A stretch of DNA of 64,000 nt from Chlorocebus sabaeus (taxonomy: Eukaryota; Chordata; Mammalia; Primates; Cercopithecidae), in contig NC_132927.1 of NCBI RefSeq assembly GCF_047675955.1, positions 61,733,702 through 61,797,701 of the forward strand, given 5' to 3'. Of the stretch, positions 36,480-46,689 are shown piece after piece. The notes beneath the pieces are model-generated. The model made no database searches. It was not told the DNA's origin and saw nothing but the letters and a program-made list of their open reading frames with translations. Each line of letters opens with the position of its first letter. Within the stretch, counting starts at the first letter, position 1. The translations under genes were made by a program, and so were the position numbers.

Positions 36480-36852
36480 GTGACTGTATTAGCCTGTTTT
36501 CCCACTGTCATAAAGAAATACTTGAGACTGGGTAGTTTATAAAGAACAGAGGTTTAATTGACTCACAGCTCACAGTTCTGCATGGCTGGGAGGCCTCAGG
36601 AAACTTATAATCATGACAGAAGGCAAAGGAGAAATATATGCCTTCTTCACAAGCCTGCAGGAGAAAGGGCAGGGGAAAGTGCCATTTATAAAACCATCAA
36701 ATGTCATGAGAATTCACTGACTGTCACAAGAACACCATGGGGATCCAATCATCTCCCACCAGGTCCCTCCCTCAACACCAGGAGATTACAATTCATATTA
36801 CAGTTCAAGATGAGATTTGGGTGGTGAGACAGAGATAAACCATATTAGTGAC
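36480..36852 (-). mobile_element. MST solo LTR (ERVL-MaLR) with 5-bp target duplication
   Basis: LTR at 36485-36847: begins TGTATTAGCCTGTTTTC and ends AAACCATATTA, complement orientation. The perfect 5-bp duplication GTGAC (36480-36484, 36848-36852) shows an independent insertion that then lost its interior by LTR recombination. Wording such as CTTGAGACTGGGTAGTTTATAAAG fits MST rather than THE1. Confidence 0.93.
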
Positions 36853-37524
36853 TTAAACCTAACTTTCCACTTGAACATGCTGCTTCTTTCAGAAACATCT
36901 AACCAGTACAAAAAGAATAAGGCAACGAACCTCAGTGAATTCTCTATACTAGGAAACAAACAAGTACACTAATACGTTTAGTAAATTGATCAATGGTTTG
37001 GGGAGCTATACCATGAATTCGACTAGTAAACTCAGACATTTTAAGAAGGTACTCAAGAAAGAGACAAGTAATAGTAATTCTTTATTGTATCTATCGAAAG
37101 CATAGAATGTGGCTTTGCATATACTGCCAAGTAGTTGTAATTAATTTTGTTTGGCTCTGCTCTAAATTAAAACTGAGATATATCACATAAGAAGAAATTT
37201 CTGTTTTCCATTACAATTATAACCCAGTTAGTGCCCACTTGAGCGCAAACATGTTTTCTTAACTAAAGTGATTAATATTAGAGCTTTCATTTCCTTTAAT
37301 AAACCTTGATACTTTCCACTGAATTTAGTTTTAAACATTTTTCAAATATTATCAGATTCAATTCATATTTCAACAGATCAAATGAAGTAGAAAGACTCAG
37401 CCTATCCCTAAATTATTTTTACCCATGACATAGAAAAAATCAATATCTCTTACAGTTGGCTCATCTTGAGAGATTCATTTGTAGTTTTCTGAATACTTCT
37501 GTAAGTAAGCTATTCAAGCATGAC
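36853..37524. other. Unique AT-rich DNA
   Basis: No recognised repeat or gene. Confidence 0.4.
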
Positions 37525-37689
37525 TATATATATACACACTCATATATGTACTATACAGATATATATACACACAGATGTGTATATATGTATATATATACAC
37601 ACAGATGTGTATATATGTATATATATACACACAGATGTATATGTATGTATATATATTAATATATACACACAGTTATATATATATATGCA
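37525..37689. repeat. 30-bp-period palindromic AT/GT tandem repeat
   Basis: Three copies at exact 30-bp spacing (ACAGATGT at 37571, 37601 and 37631). The first two hold perfect 11-bp inverted arms, ATATATACACA and TGTGTATATAT around a CAGA loop. Tyr/Ile/Cys-rich open frames over it are artefacts. Confidence 0.93.
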
Positions 37690-37735
37690 TTTTGTACTTT
37701 AATGTGATTTAGTTTGGGAAAGCACTGCTTCTGTA
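37690..37735 (+). repeat. 46-bp perfect direct repeat, copy 2
   Basis: Identical to 35339-35384; the following CTATGAAATTTCTT and CTAAACAAATTCTT are also weakly alike, so the duplication may once have been longer. Confidence 0.97.
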
Positions 37736-37769
37736 TCTATGAAATTTCTTTAATTTCTTTGAATACCCA

Positions 37770-37860
37770 CACACTTGTGTGTGTGTATATATGTGTGTGT
37801 ATGTATATCTGTATGGTGTGTATATATATGTGTGTGTGTGGATATATATATAGAGAGAGA
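37770..37860. repeat. (GT)n/(TA)n microsatellite
   Basis: GT runs, ATATAT runs and a final GAGAGA. Confidence 0.93.
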
Positions 37861-38034
37861 GTCAGTGCAGTAGGTATGGTAGTCTTAAACTCGTATGGTG
37901 TTAGACTTTATTTGAACTTTACGAGAAGATAAGCCAGTTTGATTGTGTTGAGGTCAGTCATTCGCAACATGGTTAACTTCTGGCTCCCCTTCTCCTCTCT
38001 AATGTTTTCCAACATTTACTATGCTTTTATTTGT

Positions 38035-38043
38035 AATGCTGAA

Positions 38044-38074
<31 letters not shown>

Positions 38075-38371
38075 GCGACGGAGTCTCGCTTTGTCACCCA
38101 GGCTGGAGTGCAGTGGCTGGATCTCAGCTCACTGCAAGTTCCGCCTCCCAGGTTCACGCTATTCTCCTGCCTCAGCCTCCTGAGTAGCTGGGACTACAGG
38201 TGCCCGCCACCTCGCCCGGCTAGTTTTTTGTATTTTTTAGTAGAGACGGGGTTTCACCGTGTTAGCCAGGATGGTCTCAATCTCCTGACCTCGTGATCCA
38301 CCTGTCTCAGCCTCCCAAAGTGCTGGGATTACAGGCTTGAGCCACCGCGCCCAGCCAATGCTGAAATCTTT
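38035..38371 (-). mobile_element. Young AluY of Old World monkey type, antisense
   Basis: A 28-T tail complement (38047-38074), full-length body, and a long target-site duplication AATGCTGAACTCTTT/AATGCTGAAATCTTT (1 mismatch; copies start at 38035 and 38357). GGCTAGTTTTTTG, TATTTTTTAGTAGAG, CCACCTCGCCCGG and GGCTTGAGCC are variants I associate with cercopithecid AluYR. They are the main clue to the organism. Confidence 0.95.
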
Positions 38372-38770
38372 ACTTTGGTTACAGTTGCCAGATTAGTATT
38401 AAGTCTTTTAGTTTCTAACAATGCAAGAACATACACAAGGAATGTGTTTAAAAAGAAAAAAAAAGTGTGACTATAGACTAAACCTGGGTGGGGGCGGAGG
38501 GCTGGAGGAGAAAGATAGGCTTTAAAAAATATGCAAATAAAAGTTAAAAACAGGAAGGCCCCCAAGTCACTGACAATCTACATATTCATTTAAAGTTACA
38601 TGATAAAGTTTAAGTCAAATATTTTGTAGGAAAAAAAAATCCTTCATTTTAATTTTCTTGACATTTTAAGTTAAAGAGTATAAACCTTCCTCCAATCCAA
38701 TAATATTCTTGGGCACTGTAACCTGAGAGAATTTTTCTTCAAATCACAGGATTCTAAGTGATAGATAATA

Positions 38771-38856
38771 TGTAATCTTAAGATACATGTATATACACAC
38801 ACACATATGTCAATGTAATCTTAAGATGTATGTATACACACACACACGTATGTCAA
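38771..38856. repeat. 43-bp tandem duplication with CA tract
   Basis: Two adjacent 43-bp units (38771-38813, 38814-38856), each starting TGTAATCTTAAGAT and ending TATGTCAA, with 4 differences. Confidence 0.92.
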
Positions 38857-38975
38857 TATAGATCTTGAGAAGAAAATGTGCACAACCACAATTATTAGAA
38901 AGATAGATCTAACTTTTAATTACTCTAATATTCTATAATCTTAAATCCACCATTTGAGATTAGTTTACACATAAT

Positions 38976-39256
38976 AAAAGGCTTTCCAGATCATGAGGTC
39001 AGGAGATCAAGATCAAAACCATCCTGGCTAACACAGTGAAACCCCATCTCTACCAAAAATACAAAAAATTAGCCAGGCATGGTGGCATGCACCTGTAATC
39101 GCAGGTACTCGGGAGGCTAAGGCAGGAGAATTGCTTGAACCAGGGAGGTGGAGGTTGCAGTGAGCCAAGATCACACCACTGCACTCCAGCCTGGGTGACA
39201 GAGCAAGACTCCTTCTCAAAAATAAAAAAATAAAAAAAAAATAAAAAAGGCTTTCC
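38976..39256 (+). mobile_element. AluY/S, 5'-truncated, sense
   Basis: Starts at GATCATGAGGTCAGG inside the left monomer and ends in an A/T-rich tail. A perfect 12-bp target-site duplication AAAAGGCTTTCC flanks it (38976-38987, 39245-39256). A small GATCAAGATCAAAACC duplication is visible near its start. Confidence 0.94.
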
Positions 39257-40070
39257 TAGGTTTGCAATATTTGCTATCCCCTGAGCAGAACGTGGGATCA
39301 CTTATTAGTCTGGGTCTTGTCAGGGGAAAAAAAATCCACTAGTTATTTTAACGGAAAAAGTTGTTATAAAGCATGGACAAACAAGTATTACAGAAGCGAA
39401 AGACACAAGAGGGACACTGTGGATTCACATAGGTAGTTACTGGAAGGAGCAACCGTCTCCTTTAGGGTTCATGAATAATGGGATGAGGGTGGTATTATTA
39501 AAATTTAGAAGTTTAGAGAAGAGTCTTGCAGAGCCTGAACCTAGAATTCTGGTGGCGGGGTCCCTGCTAGTTGGTACTAACACATCAGGGGTTCAAAAAA
39601 GGGACCTCCGTGGAGTTAGGACCTAGATTAACTGGCTTTAATAAAGTTGAGGAGGCTTTAAGAGGCTATTTCTAGCATGTGGATAAACTATAAATGGGGA
39701 GCAATTGCAGCTTTTGGAATCTACTTTTGACGTCAGTGAGAAGAGCTATTTCAAGGATGACCCCAATAAGGACAGCAGATAAGAGCAGAAAGCACTCACT
39801 CCCTGTTACTGGGGAAGGTGCCCTCTACTTGAAGAGCCGTGAGAGTCCTCTGAAGGAGGTCCATGCCTCCTCCTGCCTTCCAGTCTCCTTTTAAGTCTGA
39901 CTATTGTCAGAGCCTAACAGAAGATAGCTGGCAAAGAAGTGTGGTTTTCTCCAGAATACAAGAGGGTTTAAAGCTGAGAAAGGCAACCGCTTAATAACTG
40001 TGCAGAAGGAAAACAACCTGTATTAAGTTGCCTGTCACTTACCATTACTGTTTGCAAAGCTGTACCTGTA
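39257..40070. other. Unique non-coding DNA
   Basis: Not assigned; parts (GTTATAAAGCATGGACAAAC) look like an old LTR or LINE, but I cannot name it. Confidence 0.35.
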
Positions 40071-40099
40071 GTTCCACAACAGAGTAAACAATACTGGTA

Positions 40100-40260
40100 A
40101 TTGCTAGCAATTAATAGGATTTACTATATGCTAGGTTTTTGACTACATATTTACTATATGCTGGGTGCTACATATGTGTTATTTAATTGTCGAAACATAT
40201 CTAATGAGATGGAAGCCATCGTGAAAAATGAATAGAGTTATCCAAATTGAATATAACTAC
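40100..40260 (-). mobile_element. MIR fragment with internal 30-bp duplication
   Basis: ATTTACTATATGCTAGGT (40120) and ATTTACTATATGCTGGGT (40150) are 30 bp apart inside an antisense MIR start. Confidence 0.5.
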
Positions 40261-40314
40261 AAATTTTAAGATAGAAGTTTCCTTAAGTCATTCTTTGGTC
40301 TAGTCTTTGTCTAC

Positions 40315-40640
40315 AAGTACATGATTTTGTTGTTGTTGTTGTTGTTGTTGAGACGGAGTCTCTGTCACCCAGGCTGGAGTGCAGTGATGCAATCTGGGCT
40401 CACTGCAACCTCCACCTCCCAGGTTCAAGTGATTCTCCTGCCTATGCCTCCTGAGTAGCTGGGATTACAGGCACGCACCACCACGCCCAGCTAATTTTTG
40501 TATTTTTTAGTATAGACAGGGTTTCATCATATTGGTCAGGCTGGTCTTGAACTCCTGACCTCATGATCCACCTGCCTCAGCCTCCCAAAGTGCTTGGATT
40601 ACAGGCATGAGCCACTGCACCCGGTCAAGCACATCATTTT
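40315..40640 (-). mobile_element. AluS with (GTT)n tail, antisense
   Basis: GTT repeats at 40329-40350 are the complement of an (AAC)n tail. The body runs to GCACCCGGTC. Target-site duplication AAGTACATGATTTT/AAGCACATCATTTT (2 mismatches). Confidence 0.94.
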
Positions 40641-41084
40641 AAAACCACACTATCCTACTTAGGAGTTCTCTAAATCACCTGTAACAAGCAGAAAAGACAG
40701 AGGAGGTTTCCCTTGATAGGGCTATGTGCCTCAGCTTATATGAGCATCATAGCCTTTTCTCTTAGCCACATTTTAAGAAAAGGTGGTAATATCAAAGAGG
40801 GAATAGGAGCATGCTAGAAATATGAATTGGTTGACTTTAGAAGCACTTTGATTAAAATATTTTTTAATTCAAACCATAATGATACAGTTAATAAATTTTC
40901 TCAGTTGAAAATGAAGAAAAGAAAAATAATTCAACTCCTAGAGAGGCCATTAAGAGCCAGAGCAGCCAGGCGAGATTAGAAAGACAAAATGAGAAAATAA
41001 ACTAGTAGTTAGCAAGGTAGTAATAGCTGCTAATAGAAAACAATTGTATTATTATAACTATTATATAATCATATATATAATAAC

Positions 41085-41290
41085 TATAACTATTGTTTGT
41101 TGTTTCACCTCTGTGCCAAGCATTTTGCTTGATAAATGCACAGAGAATTACAGACATATGCAACTTCCCTCAATGACATTATGACATAGGCATTGCTCAT
41201 AGTTTTGAACATAGGGAAACCAAGACTTAGCCAGAAAAATGGTGGAATACAATTTACTCAGATTTATCTGATTCTAAAGATTTCATTTGT
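41085..41290 (-). mobile_element. MIR SINE, antisense
   Basis: CTCTGTGCCAAGCATTTTGCTTGATAAATGC and GAACATAGGGAAACCAAGACTTAGCC keep the MIR order. Confidence 0.65.
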
Positions 41291-41624
41291 TCTACTTCCC
41301 ACATGACCAAATATTAATGGGTGATAACACCCACTGACAAGGAGAAGGACTACTTCAATTTCTCCACTGAATTCCTTTTCCCTTTAACCCAAGGTTGCAC
41401 ATGTGCCCATGATAACATATAGCAAAGAGACTGAAGCAAAACCTCAGCTATTCTATACAATGTTCCTACTTTCACCCCGTCTTTCATCTCAATTACAGTT
41501 AAGGTGACTTTTATCTTCTTTCAAGGATAAGAAACTTCACGTCTTCAAGGTATGGCAACACTACATGAAAGCAGACAACCAGCACTCAGGGAAATGATCT
41601 ATTTGGTGTGCAAGTAATATAAAA

Positions 41625-41885
41625 TGCTTATAGCTTTATTGCAATTGACAGTAGGGCGTAGAGATTGTAACCCTGTTTATGTTCAAATCCTGGTTCTTCT
41701 ACTTACTAGTTTAATGGTATTACACCAGTTATTTCACTACACCAAGCTACACCGAGCTACAGGTTCTTCATATATAAAGAGAGGGATTATAAGTATCCTC
41801 TCTAACAAGGGCATGAGGCTCTACTAGGGAAAGACATGAAAAGCAGTTTGAATAGTGCATGGAAAATAGTAAATGCCACAAATGT
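41625..41885 (+). mobile_element. MIR SINE, sense
   Basis: GTTCAAATCCTGGTTCTTCTACTTACTAGTTTAATGG, GGTTCTTCATATATAAAGAG and GAATAGTGCATGGAAAATAGTAAATGCC follow the sense MIR order. Confidence 0.8.
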
Positions 41886-41904
41886 TACCTCTCGTTAGTG
41901 GCAA

Positions 41905-41990
41905 CAGGACATAAACAGACTCTTCTCAAAAGAAGATATACATGCAGCCAAGAAACATCTGAAAAAAGGATCAACATCACCGATCATTAC
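41905..41990 (+). mobile_element. L1 ORF2 fragment
   Basis: ACTCTTCTCAAAAGAAGATATACATGCAGCCAAGAAACAT is the familiar L1 ORF2 C-terminal text, cut off on both sides. Confidence 0.8.
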
Positions 41991-42245
41991 AGAGTAATGA
42001 TACACACTGTCACATTTTATTTTGCCCTATAACAACTCTTTGTGAAACAGGCCTAATATTTATGAATCCTTGAAATCAGGTGTCTACAAAGGTGTTCCTG
42101 ATATGGAAAATGCAATCAGATTTCATCTTGCACACTTCTCTCATACTGGGATTTTAGAAACCTAAGCCATTTATATCATATGCTGCTCTCCCAGGCCCAG
42201 TCTGAATTACATGCTCTCATGGAAAGCATCTGCAGTCCATGACCC

Positions 42246-42309
42246 GTCCACCATCGTCCACCATCGTCCACCATCGTCCACCATCGTCCACCATCATCCA
42301 CCATCATCC
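42246..42309. repeat. Decamer minisatellite (GTCCACCATC)n
   Basis: About 6.4 near-perfect tandem copies of a 10-bp unit; the last units carry G-to-A (ATCCACCATC). An antisense frame reads DDGGRWWTMV repeats, an artefact. Confidence 0.97.
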
Positions 42310-42326
42310 TGGTACAACACTGTTTT

Positions 42327-42624
42327 GAAAGTACCTGTACTTCAGAAAACCAAGCACCGCATGTTCTCACTCATAGGTGAGAGTTGAACAATGAGAACAC
42401 ATGGACACGGGGCGAGGAACATCACACACTGGGGCCTGTTGAGAGGTGGGAACCTGGGGGAGGGATAGCATTAGGAGAAATACCTAATGTAAATGACGAG
42501 TTGATGGGTGCAGCAAACCAATATGGCACAGGTATACCTATGTAACAAACCTGCACGTTGTGCACATGTACCCTAGAACATAAAGTATATATATTATCTT
42601 TTTAAAAAGAAAGTACCTGTACTT
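42327..42624 (+). mobile_element. Very short young L1 insertion with 16-bp target duplication
   Basis: L1 text at 42343-42608 (CAGAAAACCAAGCACCGCATG to GTACCCTAGAACATAAAG plus a short tail), only about 266 bp. A perfect 16-bp target-site duplication GAAAGTACCTGTACTT occurs at 42327-42342 and 42609-42624. The perfect duplication argues for a fairly recent event. Confidence 0.96.
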
Positions 42625-42718
42625 GACATTATGTTATAAAGTGAATAATTTTATAATGAGAGTTTCCTAGCATTTCTGGTAGTGAACCACATTGTGTAAA
42701 TTCAAAGCAGCCCCTTCA

Positions 42719-43879
42719 GGAATCCTCCCTAACTCATTTTATGAGGCCAACATCATCCTGATACCAAAGCCTGGCAGAGACACAACAAAAAAAGAGAATT
42801 TTAGACCAATGTCCCTGATGAACATCGATGCAAAAATCCTCAATAAAATACTGGCAAACCGGATTCAGCAGCACATCAAAAAGCTTATCCACCACAATCA
42901 AGTGAGCTTCATCCCTTGGATGCAAGGCTGGTTCAACATACGCAAATCAATAAACGTAATCCAGCATATAAACAGAACCAAAGACAAAAACCACATGATT
43001 ATCTCAATAGATGCAGAAAAGGCCTTTGACAAAATTCAACAGCCCTTCATGCTAAAAACGCTCAATAAATTCGGTATTGATGGAACGTATCTCAAAATAA
43101 TAAGAGCTATTTATGACAAACCCACAGCCAATATCATACTGAATGGGCAAAAACTGGAAAAATTCCCTTTGAAAACTGGTACAAGACAGGGATGCCCTCT
43201 TTCACCACTCCTATTCAACATAATGTTGAAAGTTCTGGCTAGGGCAATCAGGCAAGAGAAAGAAATAAAGGGTATTCAGTTAGGAAAAGAAGTCAAATTG
43301 TCCCTGTTTGTAGATGACATGATTGTATATTTAGAAAACCCCATTGTCTCAGCCCAAAATCTCCTTAAGCTGATAAGAAACTTCAGCAAAGTCTCAGGAT
43401 ACAAAATTAATGTGCAAAAATCACAAGCATTCTTATACACCAGTAACAGGCAAACAGAGAGCCAAATCATGAATGAACTTCCATTCACAATTGCTTCAAA
43501 GAGAATAAAATACCTAGGAATCCAACTTACAAGGGACGTAAAGGACCTCTTCAAGGAGAACTACAAACCACTGCTCAGTGAAAGAAAAGAGGACACAAAC
43601 AAATGGAAGAACATACCATGCTCTTGGATAGGAAGAATCAATATCGTGAAAATGGCCACACTGCCCAAAGTAATTTATAGATTCAACGCCATCCCCATCA
43701 AGCTACCAATGAGTTTCTTCACAGAATTGGAAAAAATTGCTTTAAAGTTCATATGGAACCAAAAAAGAGCCTGCATTGCCAAGACAATCCTAAGTCAAAA
43801 GAACAAAGCTGGAGGCGTCACGCTACCTGACTTCAAACTATACTACAAGGCTACAGTAACCAAAACAGCATGGTACTGA
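42719..43879 (+). pseudogene. L1 ORF2 reverse-transcriptase remnant
   Basis: About 387 codons remain open. L1 ORF2p is a roughly 1275-residue endonuclease/reverse transcriptase that copies L1 RNA at the target site; this piece covers the RT fingers-palm-thumb only. Visible motifs: FYEANIILIPKPG at the start, the motif A aspartate in IISIDAEKAFD, the RQGCPLSPLLFN block, and the catalytic pair in FVDDMIVYLENP, where most L1s have FADD. The open frame actually starts 27 bp upstream in non-L1 flank with a TTG, so there is no native start. It ends at a TGA replacing a conserved Trp codon (TGGTACTGATACC). Without the endonuclease, ORF1 and promoter it cannot be an autonomous element. No sign of domestication is visible. 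Confidence 0.9.
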
Positions 43880-44646
43880 TACCAAAACAGAGATATAGAC
43901 CAATGGAACAGAACAGAGTACTCAGAAATAATACCACACATCTACAGCCATCTGATCTTTGACAAACCTGACAAAAACAAGAAATAGGGAAAGGATTCCC
44001 TATTTAATAAATGGTGCTGGGAAAATTGGCTAGCCATAAGTAGAAAGCTGAAACTGGATCCTTTCCTTACTCCTTATACGAAAATTAATTCAAGATGGAT
44101 TAGAGACTTAAATGTTAGACCTAACACCAAAAAACCCTAGAAAAAAACCTAAGTAATACCATTCAGGACATAGGCATGGGCAAGGACTTCATGTCTAAAA
44201 CACCAAAAGCAATGGCGACAAAAGCCAAAATTGACAAATGGGATCTAATTAAACTAAAGAGCTTCTGCACAGCAAAAGAAACTACCATCAGAGTGAACAG
44301 GCAACCTACAGAATGGGAGAAAATTTTTGCAATCACTCATCTGACAAAGGGCTAATATCCAGAACCTACAAAGAACTCAAACAAATTTACAAGAAAAAAA
44401 CAAACCACCTCATCAAAAAGTGGGCAAAGGCTATGAACAGACATTTCTCAAAAGAAGACATTCATACAGCCAACAGACACATGAAAAAATGCTCATCATC
44501 ACTGGCCATCAGAGAAATGCAAATCAAAACCACAATGAGAGATCATCTCACACCAGTTAGAATGGCAATCATTCAAAAGTCAGGAAACAACAGGTGCTGG
44601 AGAGGATGTGGAGAAATAGGAACACTTTTACACTGTTGGTGGGATT

Positions 44647-44737
44647 GTAAATAATACCACACATTATGTGGTATTATAATAATGTGTGGTAAATAGTACC
44701 ACACATTATGTGGTATTGTAAATAATACCACACATTA
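44647..44737. repeat. Palindromic tandem insertion inside the L1
   Basis: 83 extra bases (44652-44734) split L1 text that is continuous in the L1 at 59470 (GTGTAAATTAGTTCAACC). The block holds three copies of TACCACACATTA-type text, each with its own inverted partner TGTGGTA where complete. Confidence 0.93.
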
Positions 44738-45410
44738 GCTCAACCATTATGGAAAACAGTATGGTGATTCCTCAAGGGTCTAGAACTAGAAGTACCATAT
44801 GACCCAGCCATCCCATTACTGAGTATATACCCAAAGGATTATAAATCATGCTGCTATAAAGACCCATGCACACATATGTTTATTGCGGCACTATTCACAA
44901 TAGCAAAGACTTGGAATCAACCCAAATGTCCATCAGTGGCAGACTGGATTAAGAAAATGTGGCACATACACACCATGGAATACTATGCAGCCATAAAAAA
45001 GGATGAGTTTGTGTCCTTTGTAGGGACATGGACGCAGCGGGAAGCCATCATTCTCAGCAAACTATCGCAAGAACAGAAAATCAAACACCGCATGTTCTCA
45101 CTCATAGGTGGGAACTGAACAATGAGATCACTTGGACTCGGGAAGGGGAACATCACACACTGGGGCCTATCATGGGGAGGGGGGAGGGGGGAGAGATTGC
45201 ATTGGGAGTTATACCTGATGTAAATGACGAGTTGATTGGTGTTGACAAGTTGATGGGTGCAGCACACCAACATGGCACAAGTATACACATGTAACAAACC
45301 TGCACGCTATGTACATGTACCCTAGAACTTAAAGTATAATAAAAAAAAAAAAAAATCCTCTTCACACATGACTCTTACAAACTCAAATATGTTCAGCATG
45401 GGCTTTTTTT

Positions 45411-46296
45411 AAGGCTTTATTTCTTTTCAACTTTAAGTTCAAGGGTACATGTGCAGGATGTGGTTTGTGGCATAAGTAAATGTGTGCCATGGTGGCTTGC
45501 TACACAGAGCATCCCATCACCTAGGTATTTAGTCCAGCATCCATTAGCTATTCTTCCTAATGGTCTCCCTCCTCGCAACCCCTCTGCCCCCAGTGTGTGT
45601 GGTTCCCTCCCTCTGTCCATGTGTTCTTATAATTCAGCTCCCACTGACTTATAAGTGAGAACATGCGGTGTTTGGTGTTCTGTTCCTGCATTGGTTTGCT
45701 GAGGATAATGGCTTGCAATTCCACTGATGTTCCTGCAAAGGACATGACCTCATTCCTTTTTATAACTGCATAGTGTTCCATGTCGTATATGGACCACATT
45801 TTCTTTGTCTAATCTATCACTGACAGGCACATAAGCTGATTCCATGTCTTTGCTATTGTGAATAGTGCTGCAATGAATATATAAGTGCATGTATCTTTAT
45901 AACAGAATGATTTATATTCTTTCGGGTGTATATCCAGTAATGGGATTGCTGGGTCAAATGGTATTTCTGCCTTTAGGTATTTGAGAAATCACCCACTGTC
46001 TCCTACAATGATTGAACTCCTACACTCCTACTAACAATGTAAAAGTGTTCTTTTTTCTCCACAGCCTCACCAGTATCTGTTGTTTTTTTTAACTTTTTAA
46101 TAATAGCTATTCTGGCTGGCATGAGATGATATTTCATTGTGGTTTTGATTTGCATTTCTGTAATGGTCAGCAATGTTGAGCTTTTTTTCACGTTGTTGGC
46201 CACATGTATGTCTACTTTTGAGAAGTGTCTGTTGATGTCTTTTGCCCACTTTTTAATGGGGTTGTGTTTTTGCAAATTTGTTTAAGTTGAAGGCTT
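45411..46296 (-). mobile_element. Older L1 3' end, antisense
   Basis: TTTCAACTTTAAGTTCAAGGGTACATG at the terminus, 3'UTR, then ORF2 end to TTGTGTTTTTGCAAATTTG. AAGGCTT at both edges (45411, 46290) is a plausible short target duplication. More diverged than the L1 immediately upstream, with which it sits tail to tail. Confidence 0.9.
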
Positions 46297-46689
46297 AAAA
46301 AAAAAACCCCTTTTATTTTACTTTGTCATTGCACTATCCTTATTATTTTAGTCTAGTAGTTAAAAACTTTTAGTTGCAAATAAAAGAGTGACAAACCATT
46401 AATTTAAATAAACAATAAGGGTATGTAACTGTCTTGCATGACAAGAAAGTAGAGGTACACGTCCCCAGGATGGGCTCATGACACAGGGAAGTCATCAAAG
46501 AGCCCGCCAGCTTCCGTTCCTCTTCCTTGCTATTCTGTGTGTGTTCTTCTCAGCCTCAGAAACTGGACCTGTATGAATGGAACCTCGTATACACAAGGCA
46601 CTCAATACGCTTAAGTATTTTAGAATTATATAAAATCTGAATGTAAAAAGACAACTAAGTAACAATTTAGTGGGAAATGTACAAAGAAG
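46297..46689. other. Unassigned non-coding DNA
   Basis: AGTTGCAAATAAAAGAGTGAC and TGTAACTGTCTTGCATGAC recall an old repeat I cannot name; no gene. Confidence 0.3.

Larger units (their letters stand above)
42719..45355 (+). mobile_element. L1PA-type L1, 5'-truncated, ORF2 RT region to poly-A
   Basis: Contains ORF2 from just upstream of the reverse-transcriptase core, the C-terminal region, the 3'UTR with its G-rich tract (45174-45193) and AATAAAA tail at 45338-45355. The L1 5'UTR, ORF1 and ORF2 endonuclease domain are absent. ORF2 is broken by a TGA at 43877, by frameshifts between 43880 and 44313, and by an 83-bp insertion at 44652. I found no target-site duplication. Confidence 0.96.

Noticed and set aside
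35549..36847. One MaLR provirus with two LTRs
   Set aside because: The LTRs are of different subfamilies, the second has its own GTGAC target duplication, and the DNA between them is L2 plus Alu, not an internal region.
37456..37702. CRISPR-like periodicity of 30 bp
   Set aside because: Units are contiguous with no spacers and the host is a primate; it is a palindromic AT/GT tandem repeat.
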